Below, piece by piece: positions 24,128-32,213 of a stretch of DNA of 33,880 bases. Numbering within the stretch: the stretch's first letter is position 1; every line of letters begins with the position of its first letter. This DNA comes from Paraburkholderia sp. (GTDB lineage: Bacteria; Pseudomonadota; Gammaproteobacteria; Burkholderiales; Burkholderiaceae), in contig NZ_JAMXLH010000065.1 of the NCBI RefSeq assembly GCF_024281035.1, positions 1 through 33,880 on the forward strand, in the 5' to 3' direction. The position numbers and the translations under genes are program-made. The notes under the pieces were generated by a model. It had not been told where the DNA came from. It ran no database searches and was given only the letters and a program-made list of their open reading frames with translations.

Positions 24128-25876
24128 TCATGCCACTGGATCTTGCGCTTGAGCCATTCCTGAAAAGCTTTGCAGGCCCTGGTTTTTGCGCAAATCGGCG
24201 ATGATTCTGGCGATTGCGCGGGTAAGCCGTGCAATCGCCCTGTACTGCTCGATCATATCGACGGCCGACTGGTAGTCCAGCACCTCCGATTTTTTCGCTA
24301 GCTGAAGATTGCCGAGAATGCCCTGCCGCGCCTCCGTAGCGAGTGCCTTTATCTCAGGCTTGCTCCCAATCGCTTGCGACACGGCCTGCGTGTCGGCCTC
24401 GGAAATCGTGCCGATGACGTGTGCCAGATTCTCGATGACGAGCGCGGCAAAGCGGGAATTGGCGACTTCGCTCAAGCGCGTGAGATCCATCTGCTGCGTC
24501 AATCGTTGCTGGCTCACCGAAGTCAGATTGATTCCGATAATCTCGCTGATGTTCTCGAGCGTCATGACAATCTGCGTGAAGCCCACCATCTGCAGGCCCT
24601 CTTCTTCGGAGTGTTCCGACTTCGACAGCAGCCCGATGTAATTCAGAATCTCGGCGGCCAGCCGGCCCATTTCCTTGTCGCGGTCCAGCAGCGCATTGAT
24701 TTCTTCGATGGAGCCGCTGACCACGACGCGTGCACTGCTCCGAACGATTTCGAGCACTTCGTTACCAAGGCGGAACAGTTCCAGACGCACGCGCTGAAGG
24801 CCAAGCGATGGCACCGTCAAGGACGTTTCGTCGAGATATTGCGGATTGCCCAGCGGTTTCGTTTCCACATGCCGCGTGCGGACGATCATTCGGGCAAATC
24901 GGGCGATCCACTCCGAAAACCAGATCAGCACCAGCGTATTGACTACGTTGAATATCGTGTGGGTATTGGCCACCTGGCGCGGCGTCTCCGCCGCCATTCT
25001 GGCAGCGCCTTGCAGCTCGGGAAACGACGGCGAAACGTAGCGGGCCAGTTCGGCCATCTGCGGAATGAAGAAGACCCAGAACAGCACCCCGACAACATTG
25101 AATATGAGGTGCACGACGGCAACCTGAACCGCTTCAGCGGATTTCCCGATCGAGGCAAGCAACGCCGTGCCACAGGTGCCCACATTCGCGCCCAGAATGA
25201 TGGCAATACCGGCTTCAAGCGGCATCAGCCCTTGTGCGCCCAACGCGATGACGATGGCGAGCGTTGCGGCGGAGCTTTGTACGATCGCGGTAAACACCGC
25301 ACCCACCAGAATGCCGAGCAGCGGATGCTCCATGTTCTGCATCGCATCGATAAACGGCGGGAAGGTTCGCAGCGGACGCGTGGCGTCGCCCATGAACTCG
25401 ATGCCGATGAACAGAAGACCCAACCCCATGGTGACTTCGCCGATCTGGCGAACCAGCTCGCGTTTTCCGAACGCATACATGACAAAACCGACTGCCAGCA
25501 TGAATGGCGCCAGTTTGGAAACGTCGAACGCGATGATTTGAGCCGTAACCGTGGAGCCGATGTTCGCGCCCATGATCATGGGCACAGACTGTGCCAACGT
25601 CATGAGCCCGGCGGAAACGAAGCCGACCATCAGTACGGTGGTGATCGTGGAGGAATTCAGCAGCGCGGTGACGAGAGCGCCGGCCAGCACGCCCCGAAAC
25701 CGGTTTGCCGTGAGCACGCCAAGCAGCGCCTGCAATCTGGATCCGGCGATGGCCTTGAAGCCTCCCGTCATGAATTGCAGGCCGAGCAGAAAGAGCGCCA
25801 GGCCGCCGACGAGAAGGCCCGACATCTCCACGAGATTCAGGCTGGCCATATTGGTTGCCGAGGGAATGGGTGTCAT
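24128..25876 (-). CDS. Na/phosphate cotransporter family protein (NptA/YjbB-like)
   Basis: 582 aa. Two inverted Na/Pi repeats in the N-terminal half carry the signature pairs LLNSSTITTVL...GANIGSTVT and AIVQSSAATLAI...GANVGTCGTA. The C-terminal ~200 residues are a PhoU-like helical region (SARVVVSGSIEEINALLDRDKEMG...). Family members move phosphate with sodium, often outward when phosphate is high. The start ATG has GAGGCG about 9 bases upstream. It is convergent with the HtrA gene. A strong palindrome lies upstream (26009-26030). No Pho box was found. Confidence 0.9.
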   Translation of the reverse strand: MTPIPSATNMASLNLVEMSGLLVGGLALFLLGLQFMTGGFKAIAGSRLQALLGVLTANRFRGVLAGALVTALLNSSTITTVLMVGFVSAGLMTLAQSVPMIMGANIGSTVTAQIIAFDVSKLAPFMLAVGFVMYAFGKRELVRQIGEVTMGLGLLFIGIEFMGDATRPLRTFPPFIDAMQNMEHPLLGILVGAVFTAIVQSSAATLAIVIALGAQGLMPLEAGIAIILGANVGTCGTALLASIGKSAEAVQVAVVHLIFNVVGVLFWVFFIPQMAELARYVSPSFPELQGAARMAAETPRQVANTHTIFNVVNTLVLIWFSEWIARFARMIVRTRHVETKPLGNPQYLDETSLTVPSLGLQRVRLELFRLGNEVLEIVRSSARVVVSGSIEEINALLDRDKEMGRLAAEILNYIGLLSKSEHSEEEGLQMVGFTQIVMTLENISEIIGINLTSVSQQRLTQQMDLTRLSEVANSRFAALVIENLAHVIGTISEADTQAVSQAIGSKPEIKALATEARQGILGNLQLAKKSEVLDYQSAVDMIEQYRAIARLTRAIARIIADLRKNQGLQSFSGMAQAQDPVA

Positions 25877-26008
25877 CGTTTTGCGCCTCGTAACGTTGCG
25901 TCCACGCCCTCCCCGGCCGGCTTCAATGGCTGTGTGTCGTGGTTTCCTGCTCGGTTCGTTGCCGGTACGACGAGAGCTTCACTGCGTCGAATCGCGATTG
26001 TCCTCGCC

Positions 26009-26030
26009 TATTCTGTTGCAAAACAGAATA
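26009..26030. promoter_or_regulatory. Operator-like palindrome upstream of the Na/Pi transporter gene
   Basis: Perfect 9-bp arms TATTCTGTT (26009-26017) and AACAGAATA (26022-26030) around GCAA. It is 133 bases upstream of the transporter start and 143 bases past the radical SAM stop. AT-rich symmetric arms look like a dimer binding site, and no T-run suggests a terminator. Confidence 0.55.
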
Positions 26031-26172
26031 ACAGGGCGGGAATTGGCACGGCGGGTTATGTGCCGGATCTGCCTGTCTGTTATCGGCTGTGGGCGCTCGC
26101 ACGGGGCTTCCGATGCGCGCCGTCCTGTTGCAGCGCAGCAGCGCAGCAGAAAGTCAGTTTTAAAGCGCGCTC

Positions 26173-27336
26173 TTATTGGCCCGCCGGTGCAGTGGGTGCG
26201 GGCACAATCTTTATTCTTGACCTGAGCGCCTGTCGAGGCAGCGTTTCCCGAGAGAGAGACCATAACGAGTACAGAATCCCCCCCTGATGCAACGCGGCGA
26301 CTGCACGCCTCACATCCCCGTGACTGATGGCCTGGAGTGCGTCCGCTGTCGCGCTCGCACCATGCATCAGTACGCTGGCATGCCGGTAACACGCCATCAT
26401 GCAGGCGTTACAAGGTTCCTTGTCGGCCGGGATATGGTCGAGATCGAACACCGAACCCATCGGTTCGGGCCACGCCTCGCAACGCCAGATGTCCAGATTC
26501 CAGTCGATGTAGAAATACTTGTTTCCGCCGATACACGGTACGCGTTGCGGCTCTCCGCGCACGAACCGCTCGACCTCGGCGAGTGCGCCCGCCGGATCAA
26601 GCACGCGAAAATGCCGTTTCATCCTCGCAATGGCATGCAAGGCATCGACCAGTTCTTTCTCGTCGAGATCGATAAGCTTCGAATCCTCGTCATAGACAAG
26701 CGAACTCGATCCAAATGGCGCGCGCCGCGGGTAAGAAAACGCGACGGAATCGAAACCGAGCTGCGCGAGCGTCTCCGGAAGCTTCTCGTAATTGACCAGC
26801 CTGCTCACCGTAACGGAAGCAGTGGTAGAAATCCCGTGGGTGCGAGCAGCCGCAATGCCTTCTTTAATCCGTTTGCCGAGGCCGTTTAGTCCGCGATTTA
26901 ACTCGTGCTCACCCAGATTATGGCTATCGATCGAGACGAGCAAACGCTTGAGTCCGGCTTGCGCCAGATCGGGAATATGGCGCGCGAGAAACCAGCCGTT
27001 GGTGATGAGGCCGCACTCCATTCCGGACTGCGAGGCTGAGGCAACGATTGCCGCCATATCCGGATGAACCAGAGGCTCACCGCCCTGAAACGTCACGTAC
27101 TTGATGTGGCGTCGACGCAAAACAGGCAGCGCACGCGCAAACGCTTCAGGGTCGAGATAACGTCGCGGCCCCACCAGTTTTTTATCGCGGGAAAAACCGC
27201 AGAAATCGCATGCGGCGTTACACACATTCGTGACGGAGATGTCGCACACGGCCGGCAGGATATTGCCCGGCGCAGCCGCGCCTGTATCCGGTTTTACAGG
27301 AGCCGATATGTCGACATCACGCGCGAGTCTGTCCAT
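26173..27336 (-). CDS. Radical SAM protein with auxiliary cysteine cluster
   Basis: 387 aa. The radical SAM motif is CNAACDFC (C39, C43, C46), which binds the [4Fe-4S] cluster that cleaves S-adenosylmethionine; GGEP (85-88) contacts the SAM amino group. A C-terminal set C268, C286, C309, C312 and C316 (CNACMMAC) suggests a SPASM- or twitch-like second iron-sulfur cluster. Relatives modify peptides or small cofactors. No precursor peptide or partner enzyme adjoins, so the substrate is unknown. GGTGGGA lies 7 bases before the ATG. Confidence 0.85.
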   Translation of the reverse strand: MDRLARDVDISAPVKPDTGAAAPGNILPAVCDISVTNVCNAACDFCGFSRDKKLVGPRRYLDPEAFARALPVLRRRHIKYVTFQGGEPLVHPDMAAIVASASQSGMECGLITNGWFLARHIPDLAQAGLKRLLVSIDSHNLGEHELNRGLNGLGKRIKEGIAAARTHGISTTASVTVSRLVNYEKLPETLAQLGFDSVAFSYPRRAPFGSSSLVYDEDSKLIDLDEKELVDALHAIARMKRHFRVLDPAGALAEVERFVRGEPQRVPCIGGNKYFYIDWNLDIWRCEAWPEPMGSVFDLDHIPADKEPCNACMMACYRHASVLMHGASATADALQAISHGDVRRAVAALHQGGILYSLWSLSRETLPRQALRSRIKIVPAPTAPAGQ

Positions 27337-27869
27337 ACATTTCCCACCGGTTGGCGCCCGGACTGGCGCGCATTATGCCAGGGCAAATGCGGGTCCGGGG
27401 TGAAGAAGTACGGCGCGAAACATGCGGACGACTGGCGGCCAGATTCGCCATGCATCCAGCATGGATTGGATTTGCATCGGTAATGTGCATCGTAGATGTG
27501 ACGACGCAGGGACGCAAGGCCGACTCGTTCGATCCGCTTCGCGTCGCTTGATGCAACCCCGGAATCGCAACCGATCTTAGATGGAAATGGCTGGCGCGAC
27601 GGTGTAGCCGGACATTGACGCGTATCGCGCTCAGCACTTCGCAGCGCTCGCCAATGCCGCACATTCAGAAGAAATCGGCCACCGCACCACGCGGAAGCTG
27701 ATATTTACGCAACTGTAAGGATAGTCGACTGCAAATCTATCAACACTTCCGGCGAATGGCATACAAGCGTGTTGCAGGCCGCACAATGACCTCCGAAAAC
27801 GCCATGCCACGCGAGCCATTGCAGGTCGCTTGACAGTCGTAAATCGGGCTTGGGAAATAGTTTCTAGTG
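27337..27869. other. Intergenic region upstream of the radical SAM gene
   Basis: About 530 bases without a convincing gene; short frames have no family match. It contains the radical SAM gene's candidate promoter (27372-27380) at one end and runs up to the wrbA terminator. Confidence 0.5.
27372..27380 (-). promoter_or_regulatory. Candidate extended -10 of the radical SAM gene
   Basis: TGG followed by CATAAT on the minus strand forms an extended -10 (5/6 hexamer). It would start transcription about 30 bases before the ATG. No good -35 is visible. Confidence 0.4.
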
Positions 27870-27914
27870 CAACAAAGTGAATGACTGACCGCTGCAGCCG
27901 TGCAGCGGTCAGTC
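27870..27914 (-). terminator. wrbA terminator
   Basis: Perfect 14-bp stem, GACTGACCGCTGCA (27883-27896) with TGCAGCGGTCAGTC (27901-27914), and a 4-base loop, 6 bases past the wrbA stop. On the minus strand it is followed by a T-rich stretch (ATTCACTTTGTTG). Confidence 0.85.
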
Positions 27915-27920
27915 AGGCGA

Positions 27921-28523
27921 TTATGACGCGAGCTTCGCCGCCAGTTCGGCAACGTGCTTTCCCTGATAGCGCGCGATGTCGAGTTCGTTGGCACTCGGCT
28001 GGCGTTTGCCATCGGCACCGGCCAGCGTCGTCGCGCCGTAGGGCGAACCGCCCGTGATCTCGTCCATTTTCGTCAGACCCGCGCAAGCATATGGCACGCC
28101 CACGATCACCATTCCATGATGCAGCAGCGTGGAGTGGAACGACGTGATCGTCGTCTCCTGGCCGCCGTGCTGCGTACCCGTTGAAGCGAATACACTGCCG
28201 ATCTTCCCGACGAGTGCGCCCTTCATCCACAGGCCACCGGTTTGATCGAGGAAATTGCGCATCTGCGCAGCCATATTGCCGAAGCGAGTCGGCGTGCCGA
28301 AAATTATCGCGTCGTAGCCGGCCAGTTCATCGATCGTTGCGACCGGCGCATTCTGATCGACCTTGATACCGGCAGCTTTCGCCTGCTCAATCGGGATCGT
28401 TTCCGGCACGCGCTTGAGGGTTACGGCGGCACCCGTTACCGAGCTCGCACCTTCCGCAACGGCCTTCGCCATCGTCTCGATATGCCCGTAGGAAGAGTAG
28501 TACAACACAAGAATCTTGCTCAT
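27921..28523 (-). CDS. wrbA: NAD(P)H:quinone oxidoreductase WrbA
   Basis: 200 aa flavodoxin-like FMN protein that reduces quinones by two electrons and protects against oxidative cycling. The FMN-binding N-terminus (ILVLYYSSYGHIETMA), FGTPTRFGNMAAQMRNFLDQTGGLW and ASTGTQHGGQETTI are the WrbA signatures, with HSTLLHHGM and GGSPYGATTLAG in the C-terminal half. Length is typical (about 198 aa). GGAGA lies 8 bases before the ATG. Monocistronic, with a strong terminator. Confidence 0.95.
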   Translation of the reverse strand: MSKILVLYYSSYGHIETMAKAVAEGASSVTGAAVTLKRVPETIPIEQAKAAGIKVDQNAPVATIDELAGYDAIIFGTPTRFGNMAAQMRNFLDQTGGLWMKGALVGKIGSVFASTGTQHGGQETTITSFHSTLLHHGMVIVGVPYACAGLTKMDEITGGSPYGATTLAGADGKRQPSANELDIARYQGKHVAELAAKLAS

Positions 28524-28863
28524 CAGGTTTCTCCAGTTTTACGGTGATCCGTATTCGGGATCGATTAACGCCATAGAGGCAGCGCACTCTGGTTCAACAC
28601 ATACCAGCGATCATGTCGATCGCCCTACTGAATCGCTATCATTCCCACATCCCGACGCCGCGCCGTCGCGCAGTGTCGTCGGATATCCCGTCCACGCACG
28701 CAGGTTTGTCTGACGAGGCCACGGGTTGAATACATTCGGCTTGCAGCAACGAGGCGAGAAACCGCTGCGCAGCATGCACGCAATACGACGCAGTCTACGC
28801 GATCGCTCGAAGGAATGAACCAGGCCGGTTCAAATTTCCCGATATGAACCGATGCATCTCTGC
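28524..28863. other. Intergenic region upstream of wrbA
   Basis: 340 bases. On the minus strand a possible wrbA promoter is TTGAAC (28592-28597), 16 bases, TATGGC. Just upstream lies a 17-base palindrome with arms GCGATC/GATCGC (28607-28623), placed as an activator site would be. A 6-bp hairpin TGAACC/GGTTCA (28816-28832) may end the alginate-export-like gene. Confidence 0.4.
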
Positions 28864-30474
28864 CTACCACCCATACTTCAATTCGACACCGGCATAGTCC
28901 GCATTACGCCCGCCCGCCTGCCGGATCGAGTCACCCACCTGGAAGTGCACCGCCTCGATTGCGCCGATCAGGTTTGCTGCAATCGTCCAGTCGGCGCGCA
29001 ATTGCACGTACATCCCGGTCCACCGGCTGCCCTTGCCCGCGGTGCCCGGCACGGGCCGGTTCGCCTGCTGATAGACAGCGTCACCGGTCGTCTCCCGCCA
29101 CTGCAAACCCAGCGCACCGAGCAGCGCGAGTTTCGCGCTCGGCTTGAGCGTGATGGATGGCTTGATATGAATGAGGTTCGAATAACCTGTGTAGCCCGCG
29201 AGCGTGAAATAGTAGCCATTCGAAAACAATGCGTTGAACGTCTCCACGCGGCCGTCATGCGGATGGCGGTCGCCCGAAGCCGCATCGATCTGCAACGCGA
29301 CGCGCGGCGACCACGGCATGTCGAGCTTGTAGCCCGCAATCGCGCCAACCGCCCAGGCAAAAATCGTCTTGTCGCTTACCGTCCCTGTCTGCAACATGCC
29401 TTCGATATCCCAGTCGAAGCGCTCGCGCGTACCGGAATAGCGCACGTCCCACACGTCGCGGCGCTCCGCACCCATTGCATCGAGAAACACGGCGTGGCTG
29501 CGGTTGTAGCGCGACCAGTACCCGGAGAGATCGCCCAGCCCTACCGACTTGCGCTCCACGCGCACGCCGCTGAAAGTCAGATCGCGGTTCGACACATCGT
29601 CGAATACGGTTACGTCACGGTTTTGCACAGGCTGCGTCGCATAGGCCAGAATCCGCCACTTCTCGTATTCGTATGCGGCCCAGACCGCGTCGAATGCCTG
29701 GCGCACATTCGGACCGTCGCGCACGGAAATGAAGCGCTCCAGGTCGAACGCCATTTCCTGGCGACCGACGCGAAACTTGAACGTGCCGCCGCCGAGTGCG
29801 CCGACGTAGGTCACGAATATCTGTTCGAAATCGAGCGTATTCTTGTCGACCGGCGTGACCTGATTCTTGCCAAAGGCGCGCGCATCCTGGAGTTGCACGA
29901 AGAACTGCCAATGCCTGGCCAGACGCGCATCGGCGTGGACCTCGACGCGCTGAATCAGATACGTGTCCGACTGCGCGGAACCGATACCGAACAACGGCGC
30001 ATTGTTGGTTTCGACGCGCTCGCGCAGATTCGCACCGAGCGACAGCCAGGACGCAGTATCATCGCTGCGCGCGATGTACTTCAGACTGTCTAGCGGCTCG
30101 CGCGCAACGCAGTGATTGGCGAGCACCGACCAGTCTTCCTGCCAGCGATTGAACAGCACCACAGGCCGTTTTGCGTCGCACACGGACGTTGATGTCTCTG
30201 TGCCAGCCGAAGCGCTTGCGACTGCATCGACCGCATCGACCGCATGGTTCGCCGCTGCTGCGGGTTGTGAAGCCGTATCAGCCGGTGCCGCCTCTGTCGC
30301 GGTCAGCAACAGACCCACAAAAGCGGTGGCGCCCGCAGCCTTTTCGAATCGACGCCTGCGCCTTGTGATCGACGCGGTCCATGCCCTTCCGGCCACGGGC
30401 GTGTGGCGATATCTCTCCGCCCCTTCGCGCGGCGCACGAAATCCGGGCCGGTCGTCCCGGTCTCGCGAAATCAT
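28864..30474 (-). CDS. Alginate-export-family outer-membrane protein (AlgE-like)
   Basis: 536 aa. A long basic N-terminus (TRRRRRFEKAAGATAFVGLLLTA) is followed by a signal-type segment ending near APADTA. The rest is beta-strand rich with alternating hydrophobics (LGANLRERVETNN, FKFRVGRQEMAFD, TGMYVQLRADWTI) and ends in KYGW, as expected for an outer-membrane barrel of the alginate-export family. Members in non-alginate bacteria are putative substrate-specific porins. The ATG overlaps the stop of the DUF1275 gene as ATGA, fixing this start and implying translational coupling. No alginate genes are nearby, so alginate is unlikely. Confidence 0.85.
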   Translation of the reverse strand: MISRDRDDRPGFRAPREGAERYRHTPVAGRAWTASITRRRRRFEKAAGATAFVGLLLTATEAAPADTASQPAAAANHAVDAVDAVASASAGTETSTSVCDAKRPVVLFNRWQEDWSVLANHCVAREPLDSLKYIARSDDTASWLSLGANLRERVETNNAPLFGIGSAQSDTYLIQRVEVHADARLARHWQFFVQLQDARAFGKNQVTPVDKNTLDFEQIFVTYVGALGGGTFKFRVGRQEMAFDLERFISVRDGPNVRQAFDAVWAAYEYEKWRILAYATQPVQNRDVTVFDDVSNRDLTFSGVRVERKSVGLGDLSGYWSRYNRSHAVFLDAMGAERRDVWDVRYSGTRERFDWDIEGMLQTGTVSDKTIFAWAVGAIAGYKLDMPWSPRVALQIDAASGDRHPHDGRVETFNALFSNGYYFTLAGYTGYSNLIHIKPSITLKPSAKLALLGALGLQWRETTGDAVYQQANRPVPGTAGKGSRWTGMYVQLRADWTIAANLIGAIEAVHFQVGDSIRQAGGRNADYAGVELKYGW

Positions 30475-31166
30475 GGGTGCCCCGAGGTGGACGCGCGATC
30501 CTGCTCGCCAGTGGTCAAAACGAGTCCCGCAAGCGCGAAGGCGGGAGCGAGCAGCGCCCAGAATCCCACGTAAAGCATGCCCATCGCGCCTGCCACCGCT
30601 CCCAGTGCAAACGCAATAATGGCCGGCATCATCTTTGCGAATCGTGCGCGTGCCGCCGTGCGGACGTCGATCTCGGTGGTCGCGGATAGCATGTCAATCG
30701 CGTCGAGAATCGACTGTGTGACGTTGCCCGTCATCACGGTATTCGGCACGCCGGGACGCTTTATCAGACGCGGATGCGCATTCTGCACGCCCATTGCAAT
30801 CGCGCCGACCACGCCCGCCACAATGGCCCGAAGACTATCGGGCTGGCTGATCGGTGTCGCCCAGACGCCAGCGAAACAAAAGCCGAACATGAGCACCGTT
30901 TGTACCGCATGCAGTACGCGCGCACCCTGGCGCGCATGTCGCCCGGACAACGACCGCACGAGCAGACTGCTGAGGACGACCCCGCCGACAAAAGCAGGCA
31001 ACACGATCAGTTTCAGCAGGACGCCGCCACTGAAGCCTGCAATGCCCGCGCCGATCAACACGAAGTTGCCCGTCACGTGTGCGATGAACAACCCGAACAG
31101 CGCGACAAAACTCAACGTATCGACAAAACCGGCAATAGCGGCAAGGACCGTGTCCTCGGATTTCAT
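30471..31166 (-). CDS. DUF1275 (YoaK) family membrane protein
   Basis: 231 aa, about six hydrophobic helices. The family signature near the N-terminus is GFVDTLSFVALFGLFIAHVTGN; a second related motif NTVMTGNVTQSILD lies at about 143-156. The function of the family is unknown; it resembles small transporters. Both ends overlap neighbours by 4 bases (ATGA), making it the middle gene of a coupled trio. Confidence 0.9.
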   Translation of the reverse strand: MKSEDTVLAAIAGFVDTLSFVALFGLFIAHVTGNFVLIGAGIAGFSGGVLLKLIVLPAFVGGVVLSSLLVRSLSGRHARQGARVLHAVQTVLMFGFCFAGVWATPISQPDSLRAIVAGVVGAIAMGVQNAHPRLIKRPGVPNTVMTGNVTQSILDAIDMLSATTEIDVRTAARARFAKMMPAIIAFALGAVAGAMGMLYVGFWALLAPAFALAGLVLTTGEQDRASTSGHP

Positions 31167-32077
31167 TTCGCCATGCCAGCGTGGATTTCAGCGATGTAAC
31201 CACCCGGGAACTGGACAATCGCGGCTTCACGTCCGTCCGATGCGAACGGCGGCACGAGCACGGTCACGCCAGCGGCCCTCGCTTTTTGCAGCGTGTCGTC
31301 GAGATTCGCTACTTCGTATCCCGTCGTTTCGCGCCCGAACGGATACGGCAATTGACCATCCGTTACGAGCACAGTCATCTTGCCGAAGCCCGATTCGATG
31401 CGAATGCGGCGATACGTGTCGTTCGGACGGCCAATTTCGATACCCGGCGCCTTCAGCACATCGGACACCACCTTGCCGCTCGAGAACTTCACGAAATCGT
31501 GAACCAGCTTGCGTACGCTTTGCGCCGAAACGTAGACACGATTCTCGGGAATGGTCTGCAGCGCATCGTATTGCGGTGCCTGGTTGTGCCAGTAGAGCTG
31601 CATATTCACGCCGCCCGCCCATCTGATCACCACGTCGCGGCCAATCGGATCGGGAAACGGATCGACGATCACGTCAGCACCATGCGCGCGCGCCGCCTTC
31701 ACGGCTGCATCCATGTCCGTGACGAGGTAACCCGTGCGCTCGGCGCCGAAGGGATACGGCACAGGCGTCTTGAAGCCGAATACGGACATCGTGCCCACGG
31801 GTGTCAATACGAGCTGCGACATCGTCTGGCTCGGCGTTGGCGTGACCTGGAAGACGCCCTGCTTCGACTTGCTGCCGCCGAATGTCGCCACGACGCTATC
31901 CGTGAAGCGGTCGAAATCCTCTGGCGCGACATACACGTGCGTCGTGTCGTACTGCGGGCCGACTGCGACGGACGGCGACGCGGCCGCGATCACGGGCGGC
32001 TTCGCAAACGACGCTGGCGTAGCCGAAAAACCAAACGCGATTACTGCGCCGATCAATGCCCGGCGAATGATTTTCAT
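31163..32077 (-). CDS. Exported glyoxalase/VOC-like protein
   Basis: 304 aa. A clear signal peptide (MKIIRRALIGAVIAFGFSATPASFA, cleaved after about 25) sends it to the periplasm. Two related halves are visible: PYPFGAERTGYLVTDMDAAV with later WAGGVNMQLYW, and PYPFGRETTGYEVANLDDTL with later FPGGYIAEIHA, the tandem beta-alpha-beta-beta-beta layout of the VOC superfamily. VOC proteins use a metal to catalyse isomerisation, ring cleavage or hydrolysis, or just bind ligand. AGGAGA lies 9 bases before the ATG. Its stop overlaps the DUF1275 start. Enzyme activity is not established. Confidence 0.82.
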   Translation of the reverse strand: MKIIRRALIGAVIAFGFSATPASFAKPPVIAAASPSVAVGPQYDTTHVYVAPEDFDRFTDSVVATFGGSKSKQGVFQVTPTPSQTMSQLVLTPVGTMSVFGFKTPVPYPFGAERTGYLVTDMDAAVKAARAHGADVIVDPFPDPIGRDVVIRWAGGVNMQLYWHNQAPQYDALQTIPENRVYVSAQSVRKLVHDFVKFSSGKVVSDVLKAPGIEIGRPNDTYRRIRIESGFGKMTVLVTDGQLPYPFGRETTGYEVANLDDTLQKARAAGVTVLVPPFASDGREAAIVQFPGGYIAEIHAGMAK

Positions 32078-32213
32078 AACGCAATTCTCCTGTGATTGCA
32101 GCGTAATGTTCGATTGATCACGCGCGGCGATAGCAGGCGGAACGTGTTGAATCGCCGATCATAGTCGCAAGCACGCGTGCCGCGATCAAACCCAGATGCT
32201 CTAAAAAAATGGG

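Noticed and set aside
26009..26040. Possible Pho box upstream of the Na/Pi transporter (CTGTTAT on the minus strand)
   Set aside because: No second half-site at 11 bases; the symmetric palindrome explains the sequence better.
27509..27521. GGGACGCAAGGCC resembles part of a GEMM-I cyclic-di-GMP riboswitch
   Set aside because: The matching upstream half (CAGGGCAAACC-type segment and P1b stem) is missing and no gene follows on that strand.
27294..27664. Open frames of 115-122 codons upstream of the radical SAM gene
   Set aside because: They overlap its start and promoter, and show no motif or coding bias.
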